Assembly (NCBI GenBank): GCA_963457665.1
Contig: OY735207.1
Location: 52,025,015 to 52,089,014, forward strand
Length of the DNA stretch: 64,000 nucleotides
Reading direction: 5' to 3'
Origin: Thysanoteuthis rhombus
Lineage: Eukaryota; Mollusca; Cephalopoda; Oegopsida; Thysanoteuthidae
The notes beneath the pieces were generated by a model, which was not told where the DNA came from, did not search any database, and worked only from the letters and a program-made list of their open reading frames with translations. Positions 1-10,912 of this stretch are shown piece after piece. The translations under genes were made by a program, and so were the position numbers. Numbering within the stretch: the stretch's first letter is position 1; each line of letters starts with the position of its first letter.

Positions 1-1764
1 ACACACACACACATACACACACATATATATATATATGTATATGAGGGATGCTACCCATAAATCAATCGCTTATGTTCAATCATCTTGTTTTCTCCGTGTC
101 TCACTAGACATTTAATTTGTACGTCCATCAATATAACTCCACCAGGAAATTGAAATCTCATTTTTTATTATTTACCTTCCTTTTATGAAGTGATTCCCTG
201 TCCCAAGTTCCACGTGCGTCTGTGCATGTGTGAACACGATAAGGATATACGTTAAAACACGCTGGCTTTTTAAAATAGATATTTGTAGTATAAACACGAG
301 AAAAACTAATCGCACACGACGCCAAAATGTTGAAGAAAAAGCCATTGTGAATTGAACGGTTTGGTTGATGTCACGGCAGGAGCTTCCGAAAAAGTTACTA
401 CCATTGAATTCATCCTCCACTTGACACTGTTATCATGGCACCTCTGTTTGGAAGGGTCAACCAATAAGAAGAGTTGCCTCCCCAAAATGCGTGTATTCAA
501 TAGAAGTATTCTTTTCACTATTTTTTATGAAATTAAATATGTTTTCTGCATTCTCCTCAAATGATTCAACTCCAGATCAGTGTGTGTGTGCCTGAGTGCG
601 GGGAAGGGGCATGTGTATGTATGCAATGCGTGTAGGATTTGAGATTAAGTGTGTGTGTGCGTGTGTGTGACTGGGTTTGCCATGACATTTCTATGGTAAT
701 TATTTCTATTCTCTCTTGATACCCAAAAGTTACAGTCTTGAAGAGGACTAAGCTAAGTTCAAACTACTGAATTATTATTTTACGCAACAACATACCAAAC
801 CCATCACCTAAGTCAATAACTGAAAGACTGTACCGTTAAAATTTGAAGTCATGTAAAAACAATTTTATCAGATAGTAAACATGTTCAGAATAGATTATTT
901 TTATTTCATTGCAGGAGGATCTGGTAGTTATCATGAAAACCCGTCGAAGGGTTAAAAAGCCTTCTTTCTAAAATCCAAAAACACAATTTTTAGGAAGGAT
1001 TCAGTGGAATACTGATGCTAATTCTCAAGTGTTTGGACAGAATAGTATGGCTAAGAGCGCTAGAACACACAAAGACGCAAACACACGGAATCAATAACAC
1101 ACAGACACATGCAAAGATACAAATTGATGGAACCCTTCGGCATCTTTGATGGCTACGGGTGTTCAATAATGCTGCTATTGAATTTTTTTCAAATATTTCA
1201 ATTTCTCCGACTATCTTCCCGAATAATTTCCAATTTAGATTCAATCAGCACCGAAATCGACTCGTTATACAAGATGAATTAATGAACAAATTTTTAGCAA
1301 CTCAAAAATAATAATAAATTTTTTCCCAGGAATCATTTAGAATCTAATCTCCTAGTTATCTCATTCAAACACGCGTCTTTTATTTCTCTTCGTTTTCAGT
1401 TGACGTTCATTCGAAGAGGAATGCATCGTGTGTGTTTAATTGGAATTCCAAATCAGCTTCATTATATCTCATAAAACCCAAAACAGGAAGAAAAAAAAAC
1501 AACAAAAAAAAAAAACAGATATTGACTGAAATTTTCTTATCGACTTGCCGGCGGCCTGACCTGTGAGTTTTACTGACCCCTTGACACCCGCTCTTTCTAT
1601 TTATACAATTGATTGATCGGTGTCAGTGGTTCATAATTATCAATCGATTGTTAAAATTCGTCAACCAGAACTGTTAAAAAAGTGTCAACATGGGTTCCGA
1701 TTTTCAACCAACTATAGCTGGCTTTCTATCTATCAATCTGTCTATCTATCTATCTATCTATCTC

Positions 1765-1803
<39 letters not shown>

Positions 1804-2280
1804 CTGTGTAGCACATTTAGACTGCGCAAATGGAGTTATTTTACTTTACTCCTTATTACGTCTACCAACACAGTTTTTTTTCTTCTTTGAAAATTCCCAC
1901 CTCACAATAAATGTTCGGGCTGGAGTTCAATTTACAATGTGAGTTAATACTGAATTGGTCTCTCATTTCGTATTCACGCGAGGTTTTCTGTTGTTTTTTT
2001 TTTCTTTCTGTTTTTCTTAAAAATTCGGACTTTTTAGTGATCCAACGAGAATAATGCGTGCTGCCAGAATAAGTTGTTTACGTGACGGTTCCTTTTAGAG
2101 GACTAACTGAACCTACCCCTTGAGTTGCCATTTTTTTTTTTTTTTTTTGAAAGAGGAAAAAACGATATATCTACTTCAGAACTATCATTTCTCAAAAAGA
2201 TAGTCACCTGCAATGAGAAATGGATTTATTACGAGGATACAGAATAAAAAAACTCGTCGCTACATCCGCCAGGAAAACAT
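1..2280. other. Intergenic DNA with dispersed-repeat pieces
   Basis: No gene is seen here. The window opens in a (CA)n/(TA)n tract (1-36). Positions 425-480 resemble 18,305-18,365 and, inverted, 32,400-32,480, sharing the stretch CTCTGTTTGG followed by CAACCAAT and AAGAAGAG; this is a dispersed repeat (repeat D). Positions 1,840-1,985 resemble 24,320-24,450 and 34,500-34,640 (repeat F). A TATC microsatellite lies at 1,729-1,803. The short open frames have no recognisable domains. Confidence 0.6.
1729..1804. repeat. (TATC)n microsatellite
   Basis: Near-perfect tetranucleotide array of about 18 units with one CTCT interruption. Open frames reading Leu-Ser-Ile-Tyr across it are a by-product of the repeat. 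Confidence 0.95.
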
Positions 2281-2483
2281 TCATCATTTCAACCCAAAAT
2301 TCTCCTGAGCTTTAAACTGTGCATTGCCATGAAGAGATAGGAGAAAAGTTTCCCATCGCCATCTCCACGGTATTCAATTTAGAGTTATCTTTCTTGACCG
2401 GTTGCCAACCAAAGCTACAGAACCCATTTTGCCGTACTATTTTACCCGTAACTAGGATGAGAAGAGATGAATGATTCATATCA

Positions 2484-2592
2484 TTCCCAAGGACAGCAGT
2501 GCAAAGTGAACGCGAAGAGTATCGATCAGATTTCCAACTTGGCTCTCTGATTCAATTGTGCATGGCGTTCACCGTTACACCACCTGGCCTTC
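2484..2592 (-). repeat. tRNA-derived SINE (family 1), head and core
   Basis: Read on the minus strand, 2,584-2,565 has an A-box-like stretch (GGTGGTGTAACGGTGAACGC). It is followed about 25 nt later by a weak B-box-like AAGTTGGAAATCT, then by a core ending TGTCCTTGGGAA (about 2,500-2,485). The same order, with a much better B box, occurs on the minus strand at 23,325-23,240. It is therefore a repeated tRNA-headed element, not a tRNA gene. The 3' boundary is unclear and may reach about 2,280. Confidence 0.5.
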
Positions 2593-3499
2593 TAAAAACA
2601 GACTATGCTGAAGGAAAATGTTCTATGCGTATATACATACACATATATGTGCGAGTGGGCGTGTATGTGTGTGGGAGTGTGTGTTATTACGTTCAGCAGA
2701 AGACCTGTGGGTTAATAGAGAAAGAGCCACATTTATACTGAACTTGATATTATAAGAAAAAAAAAGTTTCCATGCCCTCATTTTGGTTTTCGTTGCGAAA
2801 ATCGTTAACGGAAATACTGCACCCTTAGGACAATAGGAAAAACAATCTGCAGCACAGAATAACTTATACAAGTAATCGTATTCAGAGCAGACACAAAGCT
2901 GATTTCGAGCGTAGGGAGACCTAATGCAACAACGAATCCATACAAACAATCGTGCTCGGTGGTCCATTTCTTTAGAATTTTAGATGCGCTAGCACCTATA
3001 GCAATGATTGTTGTCACTGATTGACTGACAAATCGACGTAGCAAATGTCTCATGCCTTCTCCACAAATCATTCCCTTTCACTCCTCCTATGAATCTCGCG
3101 TCGCTTAAGTGACGTTCTATCATAACGTCGTCAGAAAATGGAATTCTATTTTATAACGTCAGAACATAAACAAGCGTCGGTTGCATGAATGGAATTTTAT
3201 TTTACTCACTACAAGGTTAAATAGAGTTCTTTCAGAGAGTGGATTTTCTTTTAAAGATGGGAACTTCGAACAGAATGGGCAGTCAAAGACATTAAATATT
3301 GAGACACACACGTTCTGCAACCTGCACACAAAGAGAATGAATATCTTTACTGAACTGAATCCAGGAGTTAATAATTATACTTTCACTTACGAGCAAATTA
3401 GTTCGACGTAATGAATAAGATCTTGGATAAACACGTTACTTCGTAGAATGAATGTGAAATTACCAAACGCATTGCAATTTATGTAACCGTATCAAAACC

Positions 3500-3850
3500 A
3501 TCGCGATATCCATGAAATTTTAGACAAACTGAACGAAAAGAGTAGGGAAGTTGGTGTTCATGCGAACACCAATTAAGCAAATGCCGTGAACATCTACCCA
3601 GGATAACGATCCTCCATGAATATCTCAAAAGAAGAAATCAAGCGAAGGATCACCAGGATGGCAAGCTTTGGTTAGAGTGAGCTCAACCTTTAAGAACAAG
3701 AAAATCCCATTGGTCTTTAAAAGAAAGTTATACGAGCAATTCATCGTTTCAATTGTCATGTATGGAGCTGAAACATGGATCCTAACTAAAATATGACAAA
3801 ATCATGCTCGACATCACATTAAGAAATCATGCATCAGTGCAGTATATGTG
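3500..3850 (+). pseudogene. Degenerate RTE-clade LINE fragment
   Basis: The DNA aligns by eye to the C-terminal part of the RTE copy at 25,138. It shares the segments encoding SSKEE-IKRRIT, the GWQAFGRAS region and MYGAETW (gtatggagctgaaacatgg at 3,760-3,778). Several frameshifts and stops break the frame, so it is an old, 5'-truncated and 3'-incomplete relic. No (ATG)n tail follows. Confidence 0.7.
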
Positions 3851-4403
3851 GCAAGAAAGGCAATATAAGGCTGATGACTATTATAATGATTAGAACTCAT
3901 TATGAAACCCATGATTGTTTCGTAAACAATCTTTCATGGCACTCCTTCAGACAAAAATACAAGAAATTATCTACGCTATCATCAGTAGAGAATTAGGATG
4001 ATTTGGAATGATTCGTTTACAGAACGGTTGATTTGTTTTATCTTAGTCAAGTTTGATCGTGTGTTTCATTTATTTCAGATTCTTCCCAGTGTGTTGCTTT
4101 TTCTATTATTTAGTGGAATAATCTTGTTACAGTAATTGAGGCTCTTATCGAGTGTCTCAGTAACTCATACTGAAGCAGATCGCATTGATTTTTCTCTTTA
4201 TTTTCTTTATTCAATGATTCAAGTTTTTGGTTCTTCTATCAACAAGTGAGTAAATAACAATAATATTAACTATGTTTATATTTTACTATTGGTATCTAGG
4301 AGAGTTGGACAGAAGAGTACTTTTTGAGGTAAGGCTGTGCACCCCTTACAATTCTTATGTTATCTATGTTCTATTTTCTTCGTAAAGATGCTTTTCTCTT
4401 TCT

Positions 4404-4471
4404 CTTCTTCTTCTTCTTCTTCTTCTTCTTCTTCTTCTTCTTCTTCTTCTTCTTCTTCTTCTTCTTCTTCT
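4404..4471. repeat. (TTC)n microsatellite
   Basis: About 22 uninterrupted TTC units. The poly-serine open frame across it is not a gene. Confidence 0.95.
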
Positions 4472-4680
4472 CCTTCTAATGCATTCATACTTTACTATGT
4501 TAAAACATACAATACAGTTTTATCATCCATGTGAAAAAGACTATGCCCAAATTATCATGAAAAAATTTACATTTTCTAAAGCATTCAGAGCACAATTTTT
4601 ATCACTGGATAGAAGAATTGCACAGAATAATTTTATTGAGCACACAGACTACTAAATATAAGAGGGAACATTGGAGACAT

Positions 4681-4943
4681 TCAAGGGTGTAGCTAAAAAT
4701 TCGGGTCCCGGAGTCGGTGTCTCTTTGAGCCTTCCCCCTTTCAACATCAGTGCTCGATATGCAGATTATTCAAAAGTCTGGAGTTCCGCATAATAGTTCA
4801 CTTAGATAAACGAGTTTCTATGTAATGAAAAGTTTGGAAACAACTAATTTAGTAAAAATGTATCTAGTGAACTATTCTTCATGATACGTTTGGGGTCCTC
4901 TTCATTGTCCCTTCGCCTCATTTCTCAACTACGCTCCTCGGGG
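4681..4943. mobile_element. Possible hAT-like MITE
   Basis: The left end reads CAAGGGTGTAGCTAAAAATT and the right end, reversed, reads CCGAGGAGCGTAGTTGAG. Both are variants of the GGGGCGTAGCTA type of terminal repeat common on non-autonomous DNA transposons in animals. Subterminal GGGTCCC and GGGGTCC stretches are also inverted. It has no coding capacity and no convincing 8-bp target duplication, so the call is tentative. Confidence 0.35.
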
Positions 4944-5169
4944 CACGTATACTTTTGATTGGGTGTGATATTGAAATGAACCGTCGTTCGATTTTTAGAG
5001 GAATCAGTGATTGATTTTCAATGATTGCTTCATCTTGGAACGACTTCTTATTGGGGAACAAATGTTTTTCCCGATCTCTCCCTAATTTTCTGCAGCGTTT
5101 GCCTGTCTTTCTCCGACAATGACTCCCATCACTCTAAGAAGGTAACCCAAGGGCAAAAACAACGACGCG

Positions 5170-5560
5170 TCCGGACAGTCTCTCAATAGTGACCGTTGCG
5201 TGACCAATGTATTTCGGTAGCATGTCTTGCTTGGAGGGGTATCAAGTAAAAAAAGTTAGAAAAAGCAACGATCAATGAATAGATTACTTATCTCGCCTTT
5301 TGTTGGTCTTTGATCACTGAAGATATCCGAATTTTCGAAATACGAAGTAAGGGATCAATTTAGGATAAATGCACATTGCACCCCCCCCCCTGTAAAAACA
5401 GAAATAGGAAAAAAAATTTTCTTTCTTGATCAAAGGAGCAAATATTCAAACTTTCAGTCCTCTGGATCCATCGGTGTTACATTTGGATAAATAGCCTTCC
5501 AGCCACAACCACTTCAAAACTGAAGAAACCAATGTTGACAGTTTTGTGTGACGGTTTCTA
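5170..5560 (+). repeat. Dispersed repeat A, copy 1
   Basis: This copy begins with AGTCTCTCAATAG, then a GACCAATG segment, a GGGGTATCAAG segment and a conserved 3' end (5,455-5,555) reading CTCTGGATCCATCGGTGTTA and later CCAATGTTGACAGTTTTG. Other copies lie at 13,620-13,725 (5' part), 22,455-22,895, 36,815-37,370 and 60,665-60,775 (3' part). It has no coding capacity. The class is unknown: it lacks obvious A and B boxes and clear terminal inverted repeats. Confidence 0.7.
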
Positions 5561-6229
5561 ACTATGAAATGATCGTTTTTCCTAACCTCTGACAATGCTC
5601 CTTTCAATCTTTTAAAATAGACTGCAAAGCTCTCTTATGGGATTGCCATCAGCTACCTCTTTGTGTTCTCTTTAATCCCGCCCACAGTCTGAATTCACTT
5701 TCTTCTCAACAGCAAATGTCAAGAAGTCGCAGGAAGCCAAACCTGAACAATAAGAAGGTAACTGACAGACCTGAAAATCTTTACATTACGCAAAAAATTG
5801 GCTCGGTCCACTCATTGTGAATGTAGGGGTACACAAGCACCCACAATGGTCTCTCACGGCCGACTGAATGACTCAACCAGAAAATGACTGTTCCGAATAC
5901 CCTGAAAGGTCTCCTCTGATTGGTTATCAAGTCACGTTAAGGCAGTGCGACCGGTTCTTGAGATATTCAAAATTGTTAAAAAGCAACAAACAATAAAATA
6001 CTAAGAAGTATAATGTATCCCTCGAAAAAAAGGTGGAATATGATACAAAAGAGTAAGGTAAGGGTTCAAACCATCAATGTTTTGACTATTTTTATACTGT
6101 TTGGGGTTTTTTTTGCCTGTTTTTTTTGTTTTTTTTTTTTTGTCTTTTCGGGTGTATAAAAGAGCTTTTGGGAATTTATCATGGAAAAGTACAAAACTGA
6201 GCAATGGACGGAAATAATAAAATTTTACT

Positions 6230-6232
<3 letters not shown>
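5561..6232. other. Intergenic DNA, nothing recognised
   Basis: I see no coding frame, tRNA-like motif or strong repeat here apart from T-rich homopolymer runs near 6,110-6,145. Confidence 0.5.
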
Positions 6233-6264
<32 letters not shown>

Positions 6265-6350
6265 TCTTTCAACGTCCGTTTTTGGACTTGGACATTCCCC
6301 AACATTTGCAATGTTTCAAAACGCCGATGTCGGCAGTCACCTTCAGCTGG
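6233..6350 (-). mobile_element. RTE LINE 3' end with (ATG)n tail
   Basis: On the minus strand this reads as the last ~85 nt of the RTE element, with a diverged form of the conserved GGACGTT..AAAG end, followed by (ATG)n. On the plus strand it is a (CAT)n run of about 11 units (6,233-6,264) then TCTTTCAACGTCC. It is severely 5'-truncated. Poly-His and poly-Met frames come from the tail. Confidence 0.8.
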
Positions 6351-6610
6351 TCAAGATTTAATCAAATATCACCCTTGTACTGGACATTATGCAGCATCAG
6401 ATATCATCTCCACACTCACCCGTCTCCGGCTTGTGTTTGAAGTTTTCCAGGGTCTGCGATGTGTGAAAACAGACTTGGAGGTTACATACAATCGAAACCA
6501 ATCACCCATTTCACCTTCTATCTATCTATAACTGGGGCAGAAGATGTGGATCCATGCCTCCAACAAGGACATTAGTATGAAGAGAATGCAGATTGTCTCT
6601 GTTAGAGGGT
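6351..6610 (-). repeat. SINE family 1 relic
   Basis: It shares two blocks with the copy at 23,030-23,325: a GGTCTGCGATGTGTGAAA block (6,449-6,470) and a CAAGGACATTAGT core block (6,564-6,576), in the same order and orientation. Divergence is high and the tRNA-like head is poorly preserved. Confidence 0.4.
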
Positions 6611-7016
6611 GAAAGAAGCTCAACTATTCTCTTCTTTACTGCAAACCGCCTGGCCACAGGGACCTCGATGGTCTTTTTACTTATTGTTCAAAAGTTTGTA
6701 AAGTGAAAGACAAAACTATTGCATGTTCCACGCAGGTGCCTCAAGAACATCAGCTCATGTTTTCCGAATGTTCTCCCGATGTGTAAGATCTTGATTCTTT
6801 TCGATGCAGAATGAATATTTATCTTACTCAACGTTAGTTCTTTCTTCTTATCTCTCTTATTGCCTTTTATACTGAGTGTTTCTGACTCTAATCATTCATT
6901 TTGACTTTCTTATTGCTTTTTAGTATTTTTAGTCTACACGTTAAACGTGCTACGTTTTAGTAATTCCGACTTGACACGTTCAAGATCAAGAAGTTATTTT
7001 CACTTGATTTCATACA

Positions 7017-7064
7017 ATGCGTTCAAAATATCATGCGATTGATTCGTTAGCATTTTGAACGCAT
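7017..7064. other. 13-bp perfect inverted repeat (hairpin)
   Basis: ATGCGTTCAAAAT at 7,017-7,029 is exactly complementary to ATTTTGAACGCAT at 7,052-7,064, with a 22-nt loop. It is not followed by a U-run. No function can be assigned. Confidence 0.8.
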
Positions 7065-7898
7065 CATAGACCTTTCTTTACAACTTGAGATTCAGGTCGT
7101 TGTTTTAATGCTGTTTTGATGAAGTAATAAATATAGCATAATGAGCTCCCGAGGGAAAAAGATGCGGCAGCTAAAAGATAAGAGCCGTGATTTGCATGTC
7201 CACAGTAAAGGCGAAAATTGACAGAAACAAGAAGAAGAAAATGCCGTGGTTACAGTTTAATGTCTCAAGAAAAGGAGAAATAAACTTTTCCTTTTCCTAA
7301 CCTCAGGGTTCCGCAGCATATGAATGATATCAGCAAATGCAACAGGGTAGATGTAAGGTACAAGGTGGGGAAAACTGACGGAATATGAAAAAGTCGGCTG
7401 AGATTCGAGAGAAAAATGCAGGATCTTTCCTCTCCAGATAAAAATAACGACTGCTCCCTTTACTCTAGGTGTCCCCTGTCAACCACAGGCTGTGTGCTGC
7501 GTTTCATGTGGAAGGTCCCTTGATTATGATGTAGATAGTATATGTCGTTTGCCTAAGTTAATTAAACCATGAAAGTAAACAAATGTTGTTTTAGGCAACG
7601 GAAATCACTTCCTTCCGGTGACAAACGCTATCGCTCGGAAAGAAAGCAATATTTTTACGAAGGTAAAAGGAATGAACAAGATGTAAATTAATTGTAACAA
7701 CAGCGTTCCCATTTATCTGCTTCGTCCCTTTCCGTGTTTAATGCTTGTTAATATTGATAATTTTTACCCTCCCTTAACATTTAGATTTTCTTTTACAACT
7801 TACAATTCGGGCTGTTATTTTAATACTGCTTTAATAAACCAATTAACACTGCGATATGATATACGTTTAAAAATAACTTAGCTTCTCTTCGAATATCA
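7065..7898. repeat. Intergenic DNA with a ~65-bp direct repeat
   Basis: Positions 7,075-7,140 and 7,793-7,860 match by eye (TTTACAACTT, then TTTTAATRCTG and TTTRATRAA). They look like two remnants of one dispersed repeat or of a local duplication. No gene is seen between them. Confidence 0.5.
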
Positions 7899-8014
7899 AA
7901 ACACTCTTTGATTAATTGTCCTTCGGTGAAATCGGTTCAGAAGGAACCGATATGGCCTCTAATAGAGATGAGTGTGAACAGATCTAAAAAAAAACTAGCT
8001 TTCAAAGAGTGTTT
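7899..8014. other. Nested hairpins left of the Penelope-type relic
   Basis: AAACACTCTTTG (7,899-7,910) is complementary to CAAAGAGTGTTT (8,003-8,014). Inside lies an 8-bp hairpin, ATCGGTTC, loop AGAAG, GAACCGAT (7,931-7,951). The outer right arm overlaps the left end of the element at 8,002. Confidence 0.65.
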
Positions 8015-8048
8015 CGGACGATTGAACCCCTTCTTGTTGATTATTTTG

Positions 8049-8100
8049 TTAACACGACGTTTCGGCTGATCCATTCAACAGCTTTCTTCAGGTGTACTGT
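8049..8100 (-). ncRNA. Type I hammerhead ribozyme-like motif
   Basis: The catalytic core boxes CUGAAGA and GAAAC are present and correctly spaced by stem II. Cleavage would be expected after GUC. Stem III would be only the self-complementary ACGU, as in Penelope-type hammerheads that are thought to act as dimers. The first base pair of stem II is mismatched, so activity is uncertain. Confidence 0.5.
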
Positions 8101-8404
8101 CTGATATCAATGGCAGAAAGATTTTTCTGTCCAATGGTAACAACGCTACTTAGGATAAGGATGGTTTATTTCCCTGGATTCTGATACCTTATCACTGTTA
8201 AGTAGCGGAAGCTGCATCACTTAATGGAAATCAAGTCGGTGAGACTTCTGCTTCAAGGTTTGGAAATCCAGGCGTAACAAGGAAAGGAAAACATCAAAAG
8301 CCTACATTAAAACGTCAGTAATATTAGAGAGAAAACAAGCTGTTTACCCCAATGACATTCGCATATTACAACTGGAGAAGGCCGTAGATGAATCAGTAGA
8401 TATT

Positions 8405-8455
8405 TCACCCGAAGAAGGCAGTAGAATTGATCGGTCGAAACATCGTGTTGACAAC
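8405..8455 (+). ncRNA. Degenerate hammerhead-like motif
   Basis: It is the plus-strand partner of the motif at 8,049-8,100. It reads CCGAAGA, GGC...GATCGGTC, GAAACATC, GTGT. Core positions differ from the consensus, so it is probably inactive. Confidence 0.4.
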
Positions 8456-8496
8456 ACAAACGAAATGGAAGAATTGAATCGTCCGGAACCTCTTTG

Positions 8497-9094
8497 AATA
8501 TTAATAATCGTTATTAAAACTATGGAGAGAATATACCTTATCATCAAGGTGTGCTGACTAATAGCTAGAAACAGCGATTTGTCTTAATAAGATTCACTTG
8601 ATTAACAGACGAAGCCTATGTTCTGAATGATAATTAGATCAAAAGAGAAAAGCAATAGGATATCTCTTTGCGGTGTTATCAAAGAAAGTGAGACGTCCCT
8701 ATCTCACTTTGTTGCTTTATCATATTCCAAATTTGGTTTATCTAAGCCTCGGGAAATTATCAAGCCGTTGTCACGAGATAATCGGATTATGAATTTATTT
8801 TACTTTATGTGGAACTGGATGAGTTTTGAGTTGCAGCTATATATAAATCACAAATGTACTGCTGAACCAAAACATTACGATCAACTCAACCTTCTTGGAC
8901 TGTCAACAAACTACGTCTGAACTCATAATCATAATTTCATTTACAATATTGAATATAATGCTAAGATAACATAGTCTTGCGATTCTTATCTTTATATTTT
9001 GGTAGCCCAATTTACTGTGTCAAATATTGAGGACTATGATTAGATATCTACTGCAGAGAAAGTTCTGTTTTTGTTTTTGTTCGTTCAGGACGAA
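8497..9094. other. Intergenic DNA, nothing recognised
   Basis: An open frame of 97 codons (8,627-8,920) has no recognisable domain, no signal peptide and no GC or codon shift against its flanks. I do not call it a gene. Confidence 0.5.
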
Positions 9095-10874
9095 AGCAAA
9101 TATCTAGCATACTCGAGGAAAATAGAGACCTAATCACAGACTGAGACAGAATTATTGAATGCACCAAAGAATTTTACCAAAAACTCTATTCATCCAAACA
9201 AGGACTACAAAACAATGAACAGGATACGCAAGACAAAAGCAATCAACTTAGAAGATTTGCCAGGAGAAATCTTGCAGGAGTGACACAAGCCATCAAACAA
9301 GCGGAAAAAGGAAACCAGATAACATCACCATCAATCTACACAGAAAAGCGGGTAAGATCATCATTGGTAAACTGGCTGTCCTTTTCAACTTGTGTCTAAA
9401 ACATACTAAAGACCCAGATGATCGGAACACTGCAATCATAATGCTCTTCTATAAAAAAAGGGAAACCTAAAAGACCTCAACAAGTACAGAGCTATCAGCC
9501 TACTCAACTTGATATACAAACTTTTCACAAAAATCATCACCAACCGAGTCACAAAAACACTAGATGGAAACCAACCACGGGAGCAAGCTGACAATAAAAG
9601 AAGCTACTCGACCATGGACCACTTGCTTCTGATCAATCAGCTGAAAGAAAAAGCAGCAGAATATGAAGTACCTCTCACTGTGGAATTTATCGACTTCAAA
9701 AAGGTCTTCGACTCAGTGGAAATCTCGAAGGTTATGGAGGCAATTACTCTACAAGGTGTAGACCCAGTATATGTCGAAGTCATGAAAAGTACTGAAATAT
9801 ATGTACAGTCACAGCAGCTCCTTTATCAGGCAACATAAAGACTTGGAGCCTTTTCAGCTCCAAGAAAAAGAGTAATACTAAGTGATTCTATCTCACCCAA
9901 ACTTTTCACAGCCTGCCTCGAGATGATCTTAAAAAGACTAGACTGGGAGAATAAAGGAATTAGAATAGACTGCGAATATCTGAACAATCTCAGATTAGCA
10001 GACGACATTGCTCTTTCTGCAAAGAACCAACACGACCTCCAACAAATGTAGGATGAACTAAAAGAAGAGAGCAAGAGAGTCGACCGACACATGAACTTCA
10101 GTAAGACGAAGATCATGCACAATAACTGCAAAATAAAAACAAAATCGAAGACACAAAATTGGAGAAAGTAGACCACTACATGCACCTTGGAAAACGACTC
10201 TCCATGAGATCCTCAAAAGAAGAAGAAATCAAGCAAGCAATCACCCTAGGATGGCCGGCCTATGGCAGCGAAAGCTAGAAAAAAGATTGTACAGCCAATG
10301 CATCCTCTCAGTTGTGAGCATCAAAGACCGAGTGCGCAAGTGCAACGCGTTAGCCTATGAGGGGACACTGAGGCTGTGCATTGCTAAGTGCATCTGGAAC
10401 CTTACTCGGCCAAGCTGCGAGGAAACAGTTCATCCTAGGCTGAGGCGGTCCCATTGCACAGAGGGACTGGTTGAGCTCGTCCTGATGCTTTCGTGACCTT
10501 GGTTGCTTTACCAACCGAAGTCACGTCGGTTGGAGCTATATTTGACGGGTTGCTTCATTTTTTTCCCACGTTTGAGAGACCTCAAGACAGCACAATACAT
10601 CTGAGAGAAGACAGGAATCAGGGACATCGTAGAATCCATTAAAAATCCCAAATGGCAATGGGCTGGTCATGTTGCAAGAACGGCGGACAACCGATGGAAA
10701 TCGTGACTCACTACATGGATCCCCTGAGATCACATGAGCAACCGAGGCCGACAGAGTACCAGATGGGCAGTCGAGCTAGACAAATTCAGAAAGTACTGAT
10801 TCTGCGACGCCCACGATAGAGAAGCGTGGCAGTTCCCGGGGAAGGTCTATGTCCAACGACGGACGTTAAAAGAC

Positions 10875-10908
<34 letters not shown>

Positions 10909-10912
10909 CGAA
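9095..10912 (+). pseudogene. RTE-clade LINE, longest copy (RT domain to 3' tail)
   Basis: This is the best-preserved RTE copy. The readable protein starts just upstream of the reverse transcriptase domain. Known RT motifs are visible: YRAISLLNLIYKLFTKII (about 9,486-9,540), the fingers motif RSYSTMDHLL (9,600-9,629), motif A FIDFKKVFDSV (9,687-9,719) with its catalytic Asp, and motif C LRLADDIAL (9,989-10,015) with the DD pair. Downstream come the element's C-terminal WQWAGHVAR motif (10,653-10,679), DKFRKY and AHDRE, then the 3' end GGACGTTAAAAGACTGATGATG and (ATG)n (10,876-10,909). The upstream endonuclease domain is missing, frameshifts and stops occur throughout, and about 250 bp of foreign sequence interrupts it at 10,318-10,568. 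It is not autonomous. The longest intact piece is 109 codons (9,509-9,838). Confidence 0.9.
10318..10568. other. GC-rich insert of unknown origin inside the RTE copy
   Basis: The LINE frame stops matching after LYSQCILSVV (about 10,317) and resumes at WRD-KTAQYIRE (about 10,569), having lost roughly 120 bp of its own sequence. The insert is clearly more GC-rich than its surroundings. It ends with a hairpin at 10,492-10,525, CGTGAC...GTCACG, enclosing GGTTG, loop CTTTAC, CAACC. I compared it mentally with U1, U2, U4, 7SL, 7SK, RNase P and tRNA sequences and recognised none. It could be a captured transcript fragment or an unknown short element. Confidence 0.6.

Larger units (their letters stand above)
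8002..8496. mobile_element. Penelope-like terminal regions in inverted pair, with hammerhead motifs
   Basis: The ~110-bp ends are imperfect inverted copies. The left begins TCAAAGAGTGTTTCGGACGA; the right, reversed, begins TCAAAGAGGTTCCGGACGAT. Each arm contains the signature known from Penelope-like element terminal repeats, a minimal type I hammerhead ribozyme. On the minus strand of the left arm the order is ACAC, CTGAAGA (8,092-8,086), a stem-loop with GCTG/CAGC, GAAACGTC (8,064-8,057), GTGT. The ACAC/GTGT ends can form stem I. No reverse transcriptase frame lies between the arms. A third, single copy lies at 43,178-43,300. Confidence 0.6.

Noticed and set aside
6181-6531. Poly-His and poly-Ser frames
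   Set aside because: They come from the (CAT)n tail of an RTE 3' end.
10251-10496. 81-codon frame spanning the RTE and its insert
   Set aside because: The frame joins LINE sequence to the unrelated insert and is not a plausible protein.
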